The translations under genes and the position numbers were made by a program. A model generated the notes under the pieces. That model was not told the DNA's origin, made no database searches, and was given only the letters and a program-made list of their open reading frames with translations. From Niallia endozanthoxylica (GTDB lineage: Bacteria; Bacillota; Bacilli; Bacillales; Cytobacillaceae), in NCBI RefSeq assembly GCF_008710145.1, contig NZ_VYKL01000019.1, positions 1 to 64,000 on the forward strand: DNA of 64,000 nucleotides. The letters are read 5' to 3'. Shown here piece by piece: positions 9,346 through 18,064 of this stretch (positions are counted from its first letter, which is position 1; each line of letters opens with the position of its first letter).

Positions 9346-9376
9346 GAGTCGCTTAATCTGTAAGCGGCTTTTTTTA
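9346..9376 (+). terminator. rho-independent terminator
   Basis: GTCGCTT and AAGCGGC pair (with one G-T) around AATCTGT, followed by seven T. It lies 105 bases after the gene ending at 9241. Confidence 0.7.
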
Positions 9377-9437
9377 TTTACACCTAGAATAAGAAACTAA
9401 CTTTATATGGTAAACTTATCCTGGGGAGGGACTCGTT

Positions 9438-10136
9438 ATGATACGAAAAATTCTCATTATATGCGGATTCATTTATTTCATTTTTCCGTCGGTGATTGCA
9501 GCGCACCCAGGTAATACTGACAGTAGCGGTGGACACACTTGTCGTACGAACTGCGACAACTGGGGCTTAGACTATGGAGAATATCATTTCCACGATAGTA
9601 GCGATGATATAATCGATTATAGTGACTCAGTTTTTGATTATGACGATGGATACGAAGAGGGCTATGATTACGCTTATGAATATACGTCCGCATGTGAAAC
9701 AGACTATGACCGGGATTGGATAGGATCGCAAGCTTACGGTGAAGGCTATGAGGACGGAATTTATGACGGAAATTATGATGGATTATTAGTTTGCTATGAC
9801 GATAGTTACCAAGCCGGAATGGAAGCCGGCGAAGCCGATTCTTATGAAGGTATAGTGTATACTGAGGATCAGGAAATAGAGGATTGGTATGATGAAACAT
9901 CATATAGCAAAGGATACGCTGAGGGTTATGACAGGGAAGCCTATGCTGGAGCTGCCATTGATAAAGAAGAAGCAGTCGAAGTAATAAAAACGGAAGGTGG
10001 GATTGCAGACGGCAGCGAAGATGATAAGATTCAGATTACAAGTGCTATTACAATAGGTAGTATTCTTGGGATTGTCGGATTAAGTATCGCGCATGATTAC
10101 TACCGAAATCGAAGGAATCGTCGAAATAATGATTAA
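9438..10136 (+). CDS. Secreted YHYH-domain protein with C-terminal membrane anchor
   Basis: 232 residues, ATG after GGGAGG. A signal peptide covers residues 1-21 (RKILIICGFIYFIFPSVIAA). The YHYH-type domain follows at once: AHPGNTDSSGGHTCRTNC then YGEYHFH, with conserved His and Cys suited to metal binding or a disulphide. The middle (about 65-170) is very acidic and Tyr/Gly-rich with loose repeats such as GYEEGYDYAYE, GYEDGIYDG and GYAEGYD. A membrane segment near 205-220 is followed by RNRRNRR. It is probably surface-attached; function unknown. Confidence 0.7.
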   Translation: MIRKILIICGFIYFIFPSVIAAHPGNTDSSGGHTCRTNCDNWGLDYGEYHFHDSSDDIIDYSDSVFDYDDGYEEGYDYAYEYTSACETDYDRDWIGSQAYGEGYEDGIYDGNYDGLLVCYDDSYQAGMEAGEADSYEGIVYTEDQEIEDWYDETSYSKGYAEGYDREAYAGAAIDKEEAVEVIKTEGGIADGSEDDKIQITSAITIGSILGIVGLSIAHDYYRNRRNRRNND

Positions 10137-10216
10137 GTGAAAAATTCCTTAAATGACAATTAGTTACCAGTGAATCAAGAGTAATTGAACCGCAGAATTA
10201 TCTTGAGGTGGCATGT

Positions 10217-10670
10217 GTGTTTGTTTCATCAATGTTATTGCATAAGTCTAATCGTCCGTTTGACGACAAAGAATATATTACAGAATTAAAGCTAGATGGC
10301 ACTAGATTAATACTTTCAAAGTTTGATAATAAAGTAAAGTTTGTATACACGACACAATGAGGTTACTTTCCAGTTTCCGAATTGCTAACGATAGATATTT
10401 CCGATGAAACGGTATTAAATGGGGAGATAGTTGTTATTGACTTTGCAAGAAAGCCGGATTTTGAGGCCGTGATGGCAGGTTCCAATCAAGGAACAAGATA
10501 ACGAATGAAGGCCAATTAAGTTACGTAGTGTTTGATTTAATTCAATATAAAGGTGAGACGGTTGCCCTGCTGGTGTTATTGGAACGAAAAGATTTGATAA
10601 ATGAAGTTAAAAAAGAAAGGAGGAAGTTTGACGCTCATGAAGAATTAATAATAGTGGTGAGGGAAAAGGG
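10217..10670 (+). pseudogene. ATP-dependent DNA ligase, 5' part, decayed
   Basis: In three frames the translation reads as the N-terminal adenylation region of a Bacillus-type ATP-dependent DNA ligase: MLLHKSNRPFDDKEYITELK, with motif I K-x-D-G-x-R visible as KLDGTR, then a stop (TGA 10358-10360), then GYFPVSELLTIDI, VLNGEIVVIDFARKPDFEAVM, a stop near 10500, then VVFDLIQYKGE and LLERKDLINEV. Similarity is last seen near REKG at about 10665. Matching C-terminal sequence reappears at 11400-11745, so an unrelated gene separates the two halves. Motif I lysine is kept, but the reading frame is destroyed. Confidence 0.75.
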
Positions 10671-10730
10671 GCCATGCTTCGAGACGGAGATAGTTTATCA
10701 CATGAAAATTTATTATCAAAGGAGCTTAAA

Positions 10731-11330
10731 ATGAAAAAAACTACCCGTTTAACGAATTCCCCGGAAGAAACAAGAGTATTTGAACAAATGAAAGAAGCAT
10801 CTGAGGAGCATATAAAAGGTGCCAATGATCCAATTGAAAAGTTATTACAAAAGCAAAAACAGTTAAAAGAACGTATAGAAACTCATGGACATGTACAAAT
10901 CAAGACAAATGTTATTCAAGCAACATACGAAGAAGTTAAAAAAAGTGCCCGGGAAGATATTAAACATCTCGCTGAATATGAAATTGTGCCAAAAGAAGAA
11001 TACAAGACCGGTAAGAGAAGACATATACGTCCTAGATTATGTTTTCAACAAGCATTTCGTTATGTTGCCAATAAAGCAAATATAGAAGGCATTAGATTAG
11101 TTCATGGACTCTATAAGCCATCCTCTTTTGATAATCATTGTGATCATGCTTGGGTGGAGCTACCAGATGGTACAATATTTGACGGGGTATTACAACGGTT
11201 TTACGAGAAAGAAGGATATTACAATTACTACCAGATAATTAAAAATAAAGAATACAATCATACGGAAATGTATAAGATTGGTTTAAAACACGGTGGTACA
11301 TTTGGGCCGTGGTACAACGATATAGAATAA
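10731..11330 (+). CDS. Unknown protein with possible Cys-His-Asp (papain/transglutaminase-like) residues
   Basis: 199 residues; ATG at 10731 follows AAAGGAG. The N-terminal third is charged and helical. The C-terminal part has LCFQQAF, LVHGLYKP, HCDHAWVELPDGTIFDGV: a Cys, then HAWVE and a following Asp, the pattern seen in transglutaminase/papain-like folds. That is a resemblance only. The gene lies exactly between two parts of a broken DNA ligase and has its own terminator. Confidence 0.6.
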   Translation: MKKTTRLTNSPEETRVFEQMKEASEEHIKGANDPIEKLLQKQKQLKERIETHGHVQIKTNVIQATYEEVKKSAREDIKHLAEYEIVPKEEYKTGKRRHIRPRLCFQQAFRYVANKANIEGIRLVHGLYKPSSFDNHCDHAWVELPDGTIFDGVLQRFYEKEGYYNYYQIIKNKEYNHTEMYKIGLKHGGTFGPWYNDIE

Positions 11331-11341
11331 TCGGATAAAAT

Positions 11342-11377
11342 GAAAAAGACGGGAGAAAGTTTCTCCTTGTCTTTTTC
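11342..11377 (+). terminator. Strong rho-independent terminator
   Basis: GAAAAAGAC and GTCTTTTTC form the outer stem and GGAGAA/TTCTCC the inner stem. It ends the gene at 10731-11330; the T run is part of the stem. Confidence 0.8.
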
Positions 11378-11399
11378 ATGCTTTTTATCAATAAAAATT

Positions 11400-11745
11400 A
11401 CAGGCTGGCTTACTTAGAATTGGCTCTGCAGTACTTATTCGTAAGGATTCAAGCTATGAGGTCGGAAAGCGTAGCCAGTCATGACTTAAGGCCAGCAATA
11501 TGAAGATGTATTGATGATTGGGATAAGAAAAGACGAATTGGGGCTACTGCTGAGCTTCCTGGACAGAAAACCAGCTGGGATTATGGAGTTTATGCCACCA
11601 GCTGAACGGAAGAACACGTTTCTACAGCAACTAATCATATCTGAGAATGATAAAATTATTTCTATCGAGTCGTTAAAGTGTAAGATTAAGTATAGGAATC
11701 TAACCAAAAGCAGGGTTGCTCCGGATTCCGTCATTTGTTGATTGG
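11400..11745 (+). pseudogene. ATP-dependent DNA ligase, 3' part, decayed
   Basis: Broken frames read SSYEVGKRSQS, then MIGIRKDELGLLLSFLDRK, PAGIMEFMPPAERK, and CKIKYRNLTKSRVAPDS. These are the final OB-fold segments of Bacillus ATP-dependent DNA ligases. The original end (LLRxPSFV) is also frameshifted. Together with 10217-10670 it marks one ancestral gene. A second, separate copy of the same C-terminus is found at 13590-13738. Confidence 0.75.
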
Positions 11746-11780
11746 GGTAAGGACAGTTAAAATATCAGTGATGAAAGCTA

Positions 11781-11809
11781 GGACCCAGAAAATTCGCTGG
11801 GTCTTTTAT
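11781..11809 (+). terminator. rho-independent terminator
   Basis: GACCCAG and CTGGGTC pair around AAAATTCG, followed by TTTTAT. It was probably the terminator of the lost ligase gene. Confidence 0.65.
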
Positions 11810-11894
11810 ACAGTTATTTTCTTCTTTTCAACGTAGATGCTAAGTGTAAATTTAACACAGACTTATCTGATATAATAAATGACCTTATTAGTTA

Positions 11895-12692
11895 TTAATC
11901 GCTTTCTACTTTTTGGTTTAAATCTCGCATAAAACCACTTTCCAAAATGATATTAACTGCGTCACTTATTAAATAATTTTGTACAATAGTAGTCCCTTCT
12001 CCATGCTGTTCCTCATGTAATGCTGCCATTAAACTACACAGTTGCAATAATAAACATACATGGAAGGAATACAATTTAATCGATAATTCTTGATTGTATG
12101 TAGGCAGAACAGCTACTGGAATTGCTTCCTCTAACACTGTTTCACTCTTCCCATTATAAATAGGATTTAATATTTTATGGTTTGCAACATGAGAAATTTG
12201 ATTAAGAAGGCCATAGTACTCAGATAGTTTCCACTTAACATTACTTACATTAGGTGTTTTATTTATCATTCTTTTCCCTTGGTTTATTTCCTCAATTGCT
12301 GCCAATGTTTCTAACTCTTGCTTTAACAAGGCTGATGCTTGTGTGTAAAGACCAGAATTAATTGTTGACTGACATAAATCTATCCCTTGAATAAAGGAAG
12401 CAACTAAAACAAGTCTATCAGAAATTGACTGGTCAGTTTTTCCTGGTTTCTGTCCCTTTTTTACTAGAGCCCAAATAACAGAAAGAGCTATTCTATGAGC
12501 TTGGTATAGTTCCCCAAAGAAGGAGTTGGATAAATTTTCATTGTATTTTGCCATATTATTCGATTTTTCATAATAATCATCAGCATCATTAAAGAAGTTT
12601 GTGAATTCTTTTAATGTTTCTGGATCAGGCCCATTATTTTGATTATTATCTTTTGTTTGATATATAGTTTTCTTCTTTTGTTTTTTCGTCAT
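11895..12692 (-). CDS. Unknown 265-residue helical protein (DUF5677-like)
   Basis: ATG follows AAAGGAGAG. The N-terminus is very basic (TKKQKKKT), followed by an all-helical body with SGLYTQASALLKQELETLAAI, a pattern I associate with DUF5677-type proteins of HEPN-like fold. No clear R-x4-6-H motif is present. It is a single minus-strand gene between ligase remnants. Function unknown. Confidence 0.55.
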   Translation of the reverse strand: MTKKQKKKTIYQTKDNNQNNGPDPETLKEFTNFFNDADDYYEKSNNMAKYNENLSNSFFGELYQAHRIALSVIWALVKKGQKPGKTDQSISDRLVLVASFIQGIDLCQSTINSGLYTQASALLKQELETLAAIEEINQGKRMINKTPNVSNVKWKLSEYYGLLNQISHVANHKILNPIYNGKSETVLEEAIPVAVLPTYNQELSIKLYSFHVCLLLQLCSLMAALHEEQHGEGTTIVQNYLISDAVNIILESGFMRDLNQKVESD

Positions 12693-12841
12693 AAATTCTC
12701 TCCTTTAAAAAATTTTAAAACCGGTAATTATCATAATTATACAATTTTTTCTTTAGAAATTGATATCTTTTAAGTCATCCATGCTCTCTTAGCCATGAAT
12801 CTTAACAAAATAGTACTTTAGTTAAGTAATGCAATGCATAA

Positions 12842-12875
12842 TGAAAAGCGACACCATTTCAGGTGTGGCATTTTT
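12842..12875 (+). repeat. Hairpin with GCGACACC sequence, copy 1
   Basis: TGAAAAGCGACACC is followed by GGTGTGGC, giving an imperfect hairpin and a short T run. Nearly the same sequence, with perfect pairing, lies at 16616-16645. It may be a terminator or a dispersed repeat. The rest of 12693-13156 shows nothing coding. Confidence 0.5.
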
Positions 12876-13156
12876 GGAATTAAAATTGGATGGTGGTACT
12901 AACATTAAAAAGAGTATATCCAATATTTTGGAAACTTTATATGTTAAGCAAATATTTTTTCAAAAAAAGCCGATTTCCTGAAAAGTGAAAGGTAGGTATA
13001 CGATTAAAGGGGGGATTTTGAATTGAATACATCCCCGTTAACAGAGTAAAGAAAAATTATGCAACATTACCTCTTTATTTGTCTAACGCTTATTAAAGGA
13101 TAAAACAAAGACTTACAGAATTTGTATATAAATAACAAAATAGGGGGAGTAAGAAT

Positions 13157-13528
13157 ATGGAACTTGACTTATTTAAATGTGATTTTGATACGATTGAATT
13201 AACTAAGGAAAAGGTGCTTGATTTATTAACTGTTGAGTACGGATATATGATTTATCTAATGTACCAGGAATATGTAAACGAACACGATCAAGCAAGAAAC
13301 AAAGCAAGAGTAGAGGCATTTAGCGAAATCTATTCCCTACTTTCAGGAGTTGACACAGAAACCGAAGATGCTGTAGTAGCTTTAGCGCGCGAGGCAGTCC
13401 ACCGAAATTATATAAAAGGCTTCAAAAGTTATGAAAAAGTAATGGAGGGTCTTGAACTTGAATTTGTCAAAGGAAAATCTAAATCGAAGTTAAAAGATAT
13501 ATTTAGCTCTTTTCAACAAAACGAATGA
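13157..13528 (+). CDS. Unknown 123-residue acidic helical protein
   Basis: ATG after TAGGGGGAG. It begins MELDLFKCDFDTIEL and is largely helical, acidic early and basic at the C-terminus (KGKSKSKLKDIF). No family recognised. It is alone on its strand; a phage or plasmid origin is possible. Confidence 0.55.
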   Translation: MELDLFKCDFDTIELTKEKVLDLLTVEYGYMIYLMYQEYVNEHDQARNKARVEAFSEIYSLLSGVDTETEDAVVALAREAVHRNYIKGFKSYEKVMEGLELEFVKGKSKSKLKDIFSSFQQNE

Positions 13529-13589
13529 TTGTTCATATTATATAGAACTTTACATTAACTATTTAGTAACGGGTGAATTTGTCCCCCCG

Positions 13590-13738
13590 GGGGTGAACGG
13601 AAGGCCCTATACGGGCAGCTAGAAGTGATTTCAGAGGATGATAAATTTGCTTTTATAGAACCAATCCCGTGTAGGGTAAAGTACCGGAACATAACGAAAA
13701 CTGGGCTGCTCAGGATTCCGTCATTTGTGGGGTGGAAA
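13590..13738 (+). pseudogene. Second copy of an ATP-dependent DNA ligase C-terminus
   Basis: The open frame reads ERKALYGQLEVISEDDKF, then CRVKYRNITKTGLLRIPSFV, which is the last part of Bacillus ATP-dependent DNA ligases including the TKTGLLR end. Nothing of the catalytic domain precedes it. It differs in sequence from the copy at 11400-11745, so it is not a simple recent duplication. Confidence 0.7.
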
Positions 13739-13776
13739 TAAAATTAAAACACCTATAAATTAGATGTTTGTAAAAC

Positions 13777-14721
13777 CTAATCTTCACCAAGAAACCCATC
13801 TTTCACAACGAATTTAAAGAAGCTCCTTCTTTCTTCTTCTGAATGTAGTGGGTATTCTATCGATTTAAATAGTGAATACTGCTTTTCTTTTGAAAAAATG
13901 TTTATATCAATTGCACTCGGATCTAATTCTACACACACGGCATTGTAATCGAACTCATAATAATAGTTGTAATCTTTATGTTCTTCGCTTGGAAAATTAT
14001 ATTTATAATCATTATTATATTCGGGTTTGAAATAATGTATTAATGCAGCTTCAGTGATAGCGATTATATCCTTTTTTAACGTTAAAGGTGGATCATTAGC
14101 TATTTTTAACATATGTTGATAATCTTCTTCCATGCTCTTTTGGTACTGTTTAGTAATTCCATCAAAAGAAGATAATAGGCGAGGAGTAAATTCCCATAAT
14201 GTTATTGCCAAATCCAAACCAGGTTCATTGAACATTACATCAGCTTGAATCTTTTGCAATGTACTATGGGATTTCAAACGATGAAAAGCATTTCTTTCAC
14301 CATTTTTCCCAAATGACCGACCTATATAAATTATTTCTGTATCCAAGTTCTTTTGAGAAAACTGCAAATAAACTGGAAGAACCCTAGCTCCTATTCCACC
14401 ACCTTCTTCATCTAACATACTTAAAGTCTTTTTCGGCTTATCTAAATTATAGTTATAATCCCTATGATCCACATCTGCAAATCTTATTCTTAACTTTTCA
14501 ACATTTTCTACTTCAGCTTTTTTCACTAAAACATCAATTGTAACAAAATGCTCAAATATTTCTAAAGTGTTATCAATATATGTCAATTTGGGTATTAAAT
14601 TAATCATATAAATATGATAATCATGCCCATCATTAATTAGGTCTAAATCATTTGGATATGACATTGTAACATGTGAACTATAAGTGTGTAGAGCAAATTC
14701 AGCTAAATACTTCCTTTTCAT
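13777..14721 (-). CDS. GIY-YIG-like nuclease-fold protein
   Basis: About 314 residues. The ATG at 14721 (MKRKYLAEF) is preferred over an upstream start at 14769 because TAGGAG lies nine bases upstream. Near residues 140-170 is IIYIGRSFGKNGERNAFHRL followed by KSHSTLQKI, which resembles the YIG...R..H...L core of GIY-YIG domains, though the leading GIY is IIY here. Acidic and aromatic segments follow (HKDYNYYYEFDYN). It may be a DNA-processing or restriction-associated nuclease. No operon partner is visible. Confidence 0.6.
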   Translation of the reverse strand: MKRKYLAEFALHTYSSHVTMSYPNDLDLINDGHDYHIYMINLIPKLTYIDNTLEIFEHFVTIDVLVKKAEVENVEKLRIRFADVDHRDYNYNLDKPKKTLSMLDEEGGGIGARVLPVYLQFSQKNLDTEIIYIGRSFGKNGERNAFHRLKSHSTLQKIQADVMFNEPGLDLAITLWEFTPRLLSSFDGITKQYQKSMEEDYQHMLKIANDPPLTLKKDIIAITEAALIHYFKPEYNNDYKYNFPSEEHKDYNYYYEFDYNAVCVELDPSAIDINIFSKEKQYSLFKSIEYPLHSEEERRSFFKFVVKDGFLGED

Positions 14722-14867
14722 TAAATACACTCCTAAAAAATTCAATAATAAAATATAAAGTAAAACCATTTAAAACAGCACAGTGTGTAATATTCGATAA
14801 AATAACACTTTTCCCTTCCAAAATCATGAAAGAAAAATAGTAATCTAAGCAATGCGTTTGTTGTATA

Positions 14868-14898
14868 CAAAAAAACTTGGATTAGAATCCAGGCTTAC
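14868..14898 (-). terminator. Minus-strand terminator
   Basis: On the minus strand CCTGGAT and ATCCAAG pair around a 4-base loop (one G-T pair) and run into seven T. It fits the recombinase/HTH remnant transcription unit upstream of it. Confidence 0.55.
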
Positions 14899-14933
14899 TT
14901 AATTGACTTTTTTCGTAGCTATTAGCTATTTTT

Positions 14934-15075
14934 TTAAGCTTGTTTAGCTTTAGCATATATGGTAGATTGAGGAACACCTGTCATTTTAACAATATCATTG
15001 ACGCTTAAACAGTTTTGATTCACTTTCAGCATAAAGCTTCAAAACCTTCATCACGTTCTTCTCGGCCTTTCCGGC
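14934..15075 (-). pseudogene. Frameshifted serine-recombinase helix-turn-helix remnant, second copy
   Basis: The minus strand reads GKAEKNVMKVLKLYAESESK, then after a frameshift SVNDIVKMTGVPQSTIYAKAK and stop. This closely matches the fragment at 7936-8118. It lies directly downstream of the tyrosine recombinase gene. Confidence 0.65.
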
Positions 15076-15086
15076 ACAATAAATCC

Positions 15087-15653
15087 TCACAATACAAAAT
15101 CACTCAAGCTGTCCTCTATTTCCTCTTGGGTGATACCAATGTAACGTAATGTTATTTCCGGATGTGAATGGTTCAATATCGTTTGCAGCTGGGCTACGTC
15201 TTTCGTTTTCTTATAGAACCAGTACCCAAAGGTTTTTCTCATGGTGTGCGTACCGACAGAATCAATCTCTGCCATTTCTGCTGCCTTCTGCAGCTGCCGG
15301 TAGGCTTGGGTTGTAGTAATTGGCTTATGGCCTTTCCTTGACGGAAATAGCCATTCTGAATCGACGGTTTTAACATAGTTCTGGATTTCATTATAGATGT
15401 TATCCAGCTGGATTGTGCGCTTCTTTTTTGTCTTCCCCTCTTTAACGATAATCCTCTTTTTCCGTTTTAAATCGGATACTTTCAGTTCCAGCAAATCTCC
15501 GACCCGTAAACCGGTATTTATCCCAATTAGGAACATTATGTAATCCCGTTCCGAGCAGAACCGTTTCAAAGCCCATTTCATACTTTCCAGCTGTTCTTTG
15601 TCCCGGATTGGTTGAACATCTTTCTCTTGTTTGCTTGAAATTTCTTCCGTCAT
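15087..15653 (-). CDS. Tyrosine recombinase (XerC/D-like, catalytic domain only)
   Basis: 188 residues. The catalytic set is visible: Arg in NTGLRVGDLL, Lys in KEGKTKKKR, HTMRKTFG, then NHSHPEITLRYIGI with the His and the nucleophilic Tyr. There is no N-terminal core-binding SAM-like domain, so it is about half the length of a phage integrase but typical of short Bacillus recombinases. It probably catalyses DNA strand exchange for a mobile or chromosomal element. It lies upstream of a serine-recombinase remnant, suggesting a site of repeated insertions. Confidence 0.85.
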   Translation of the reverse strand: MTEEISSKQEKDVQPIRDKEQLESMKWALKRFCSERDYIMFLIGINTGLRVGDLLELKVSDLKRKKRIIVKEGKTKKKRTIQLDNIYNEIQNYVKTVDSEWLFPSRKGHKPITTTQAYRQLQKAAEMAEIDSVGTHTMRKTFGYWFYKKTKDVAQLQTILNHSHPEITLRYIGITQEEIEDSLSDFVL

Positions 15654-15966
15654 GTTATTTTCCCCTTAATACAAATATAGTTTCAATTAAGTTAGTAAAA
15701 TCAAGGAATTGAATGTACCTTTTTTCTGGGTAATTCCATTATAAATCCAAAAACGACTAATAACAATAGAAACAGCAAAATGAATGTATGTTTTTAAATA
15801 AATTCATACATTCGTAAAAATAATAAAAACTAAGTATACAGTTTAGTTCAATACGGGATACGAAATAGAAAAATGGGGATACTTTTAAAAAAGTAGAGGC
15901 TTTAGGTATACTACCATAAGCTCTTTTTAATATTTATTATTAATTGATCTGGAGGAAATACATTAT
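15654..15966. promoter_or_regulatory. AT-rich intergenic region with a 9-bp inverted repeat
   Basis: GAATGTATG (15782-15790) and CATACATTC (15805-15813) form a dyad between the divergent recombinase and the small gene at 15967. An operator or a core site for the recombinase is possible; this is inference from position. Confidence 0.35.
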
Positions 15967-16140
15967 ATGAGAGGGACCTATCCTTTTAAATTTAAACCTA
16001 AAGACATTAATGTTGGTAGGAGTGCGCAATCTTATGGTGCTTACTCATTAACAAATGATACAACTACTGTTCAAGTAGACTTTAATAGTGATATATCTGA
16101 ACAAAAGCTTACATTTGAAATTCCAATTCAAGCCGAGTAG
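15967..16140 (+). CDS. Small protein of 57 residues, unknown
   Basis: ATG preceded by CTGGAGGAAA at ideal spacing; the product begins MRGTYPFKFKPKDINVG and ends FEIPIQAE. It has an alternating pattern suggesting beta strands. No family recognised; coding support is the strong ribosome binding site and clean reading frame. Confidence 0.55.
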   Translation: MRGTYPFKFKPKDINVGRSAQSYGAYSLTNDTTTVQVDFNSDISEQKLTFEIPIQAE

Positions 16141-16276
16141 TTAAGAATGTTTCTTGTAATATCTAATTTCTTATTTAATTAACGAGTGCAACAATAATTT
16201 AATAAGGATTGCTGAGGAATCGTAGCTAGTATGCAGCAGCTGTAAAGTAGAAAAAAGAATGGTGGGAGTTTTGAAA

Positions 16277-16471
16277 ATGAAAATACTAGAAAAAGATATA
16301 AGGATACAATATTTAACAGGTATAGAGCCGGATACATATGAAACAATGTGCTATGTAACAAATGACTACTGGTGGAAAGTTATCATTGAAGCATTAGAAA
16401 CCCATTATTCTATGGAAGCATATCGAGTAATTGATGAAGAAGCTAATGTTCTTCACCCAATTAAAGAATAA
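16277..16471 (+). CDS. Small protein of 64 residues, unknown
   Basis: The ATG at 16277 follows GGTGGGAG at good spacing; the longer start at 16259 would have none. It begins MKILEKDIRIQYLTGIEP and carries a WWKVIIEAL segment. It is compact, slightly acidic, and not recognised. It follows the 57-residue gene at 15967 by 136 bases on the same strand. Confidence 0.55.
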   Translation: MKILEKDIRIQYLTGIEPDTYETMCYVTNDYWWKVIIEALETHYSMEAYRVIDEEANVLHPIKE

Positions 16472-16615
16472 AAAAGAGTATAAGGGTCATATAGCCATGT
16501 CCAAAAATTAATTTGTAGGCTTCAATTAATGGCACAGTACGAAAATAATACAATAAATATAAAAAAAAGGTGCCTATTCAACTAGATTCTCCTTTAGTTA
16601 TTAAATAGAGCCTAA

Positions 16616-16645
16616 TGAAAAGCGACACCGTTTAAGGTGTCGCAT
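16616..16645 (+). terminator. Hairpin with GCGACACC sequence, copy 2
   Basis: GCGACACC and GGTGTCGC pair perfectly around GTTTAA. The flanking TAATGAAAA is shared with the copy at 12842. No strong T run follows, so either a weak terminator or a repeat. Confidence 0.5.
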
Positions 16646-16833
16646 GTTTGCTTATAAAGGTTATTTAACCTTAGGCATAACCCGATTTTCATGATTTTTC
16701 TCCCTTTATTTATTAATATCAGTTTTGACACTGTATTGTACCTTGATTTTACAACATGCGTTAAATAGTGTTAAAACCCTTAAGTTACGACACCACATAA
16801 GGCTGTTATAGTCTGTTATAGTTTTTCAAGATA

Positions 16834-16871
16834 TAAAAAAAGCCGAATTTCCATTGGAGAATCCGACTTTT
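16834..16871 (-). terminator. Minus-strand rho-independent terminator
   Basis: On the minus strand AAGTCGGATT and AATTCGGCTT pair around a 10-base loop and run into a T run. It lies 15 bases beyond the end of the gene at 16886-17329. Confidence 0.75.
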
Positions 16872-16885
16872 ACTCTACTACTCTA

Positions 16886-17329
16886 TTAGTTTTTGATGGA
16901 TGACATAAAATCCTTAAGATCCTTTACAAATTTCAGCAGACCTCCATTTGATTTTTCCTCTATATCCCTACGATCCTGCCTTATCTTATCTAGCCGTGCA
17001 TACCATCTATCAAGTCTTTCTTGATCGTAATCTTCCTTAGCTTCTTCTTTGCTAATGAGTTCCATATAGTGTTTATGTTCCTCTTGCAGCTCTGCCCTCA
17101 TGTCCTGTCTAAATGCTTTTCGCTCAGCACGATTATCCTCAAATTCCTTCATCACTCCTTCTGCGAAAGCAGGACCTACCGTTTTAGCAATCTCCGTCCC
17201 TACTACAAACGCAAAGTCTTTCACTACAGACCCCTTACTGGAAGTGGAGTTAAATTTATCCTTCTCAACTAATTCAACATTCTTCGAATTAACCTTAACT
17301 ACATCTGCTTTTTCGGGTGTTTGCTTCAT
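16886..17329 (-). CDS. Unknown charged helical protein, 147 residues
   Basis: The ATG at 17329 is chosen because GGAGGAT precedes it; an upstream start at 17368 lacks one. Residues 40-65 are mildly hydrophobic (VVKDFAFVVGTEIAKTVGPAFAEG is the centre of this region), and 65-130 is a highly charged long helix (ERKAFRQDMRAELQEEHKHY). This resembles small phage or membrane-associated coiled-coil proteins. Its terminator follows at 16834. Function unknown. Confidence 0.55.
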   Translation of the reverse strand: MKQTPEKADVVKVNSKNVELVEKDKFNSTSSKGSVVKDFAFVVGTEIAKTVGPAFAEGVMKEFEDNRAERKAFRQDMRAELQEEHKHYMELISKEEAKEDYDQERLDRWYARLDKIRQDRRDIEEKSNGGLLKFVKDLKDFMSSIKN

Positions 17330-18064
17330 ATTATCCTCCTCCATTACATAATTCATTAGTCTCCTCAATTCCCTTATAACAAGATTTTAATCTTCGATAT
17401 CCCAAGGGTTTTCGATAGTAGCACTACTATATGGATAATTGTAGATGTAATTCATTTACATTACCATCCATAAAACATAAACTAAGTAGTCTTCTTTATG
17501 CTTTATTTTTCTTTAACAGTCTGGCACGATTGTGGAATAATGTGCCCATACCATAACTAATAAGTTAAGACACTAAAATTGAATGTTCTAATCAAAGAAC
17601 ACAAGTAAAATTTTGAGAAATGATAGTATGGCTAAATTGATTTGTTAAAAGTGAGTTGAAGGAGTCCAGCAATATATATAACTTTTAGTTTTTTAAAAGT
17701 TTTTTATAGGATATTGTAGAAGGAATATTACTGTATAAGAAGAATAATGAAAAAAATAAATATGGATTTTTTTTGTGAAGGGGGGCTAGAATTTGGATTG
17801 TGAACTACTTCAGAAAAAATAGTATGGTGTAAAAATTGTAAAAGATTTAGAGGTTGGTATACTAATACAAAAGCGAAGAACTGTAAATAAAAAAACTGGA
17901 ATATTGAAGTAAACCAATATCGAGATAAAAATACATGGATTATTGTAGTTTGTTTAATATACGGAGCCCATAGTGCAAATCGAGCTGGTCGATTCTTTTT
18001 TAAAGAAGTGTAGCCAGGGAGTCGTTATTTAATTCATAAATACGCTTGGGGGATAAAAAATAAA
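17330..18064. other. Long AT-rich intergenic region with decayed coding traces
   Basis: No intact gene. Around 17815-17885 a short frame reads CKNCKRFRGWY, with a CxxC, followed by stops. Around 17910-18013 another reads LIYGAHSANRAGRFFF before a stop. These are probably remains of small genes. GGGGG at 18049-18053 serves the gene starting at 18065. Confidence 0.4.

Noticed and set aside
9478..9903. His/Arg-rich 141-codon frame opposite the YHYH gene
   Set aside because: It is the mirror of the acidic Tyr/Asp-rich repeats of the real gene and has no ribosome binding site.
10358..10360. Third UGA-encoded selenoprotein (in the ligase remnant)
   Set aside because: The surrounding frame is broken again near 10500 and ligases have no Sec; a plain pseudogene explains it.
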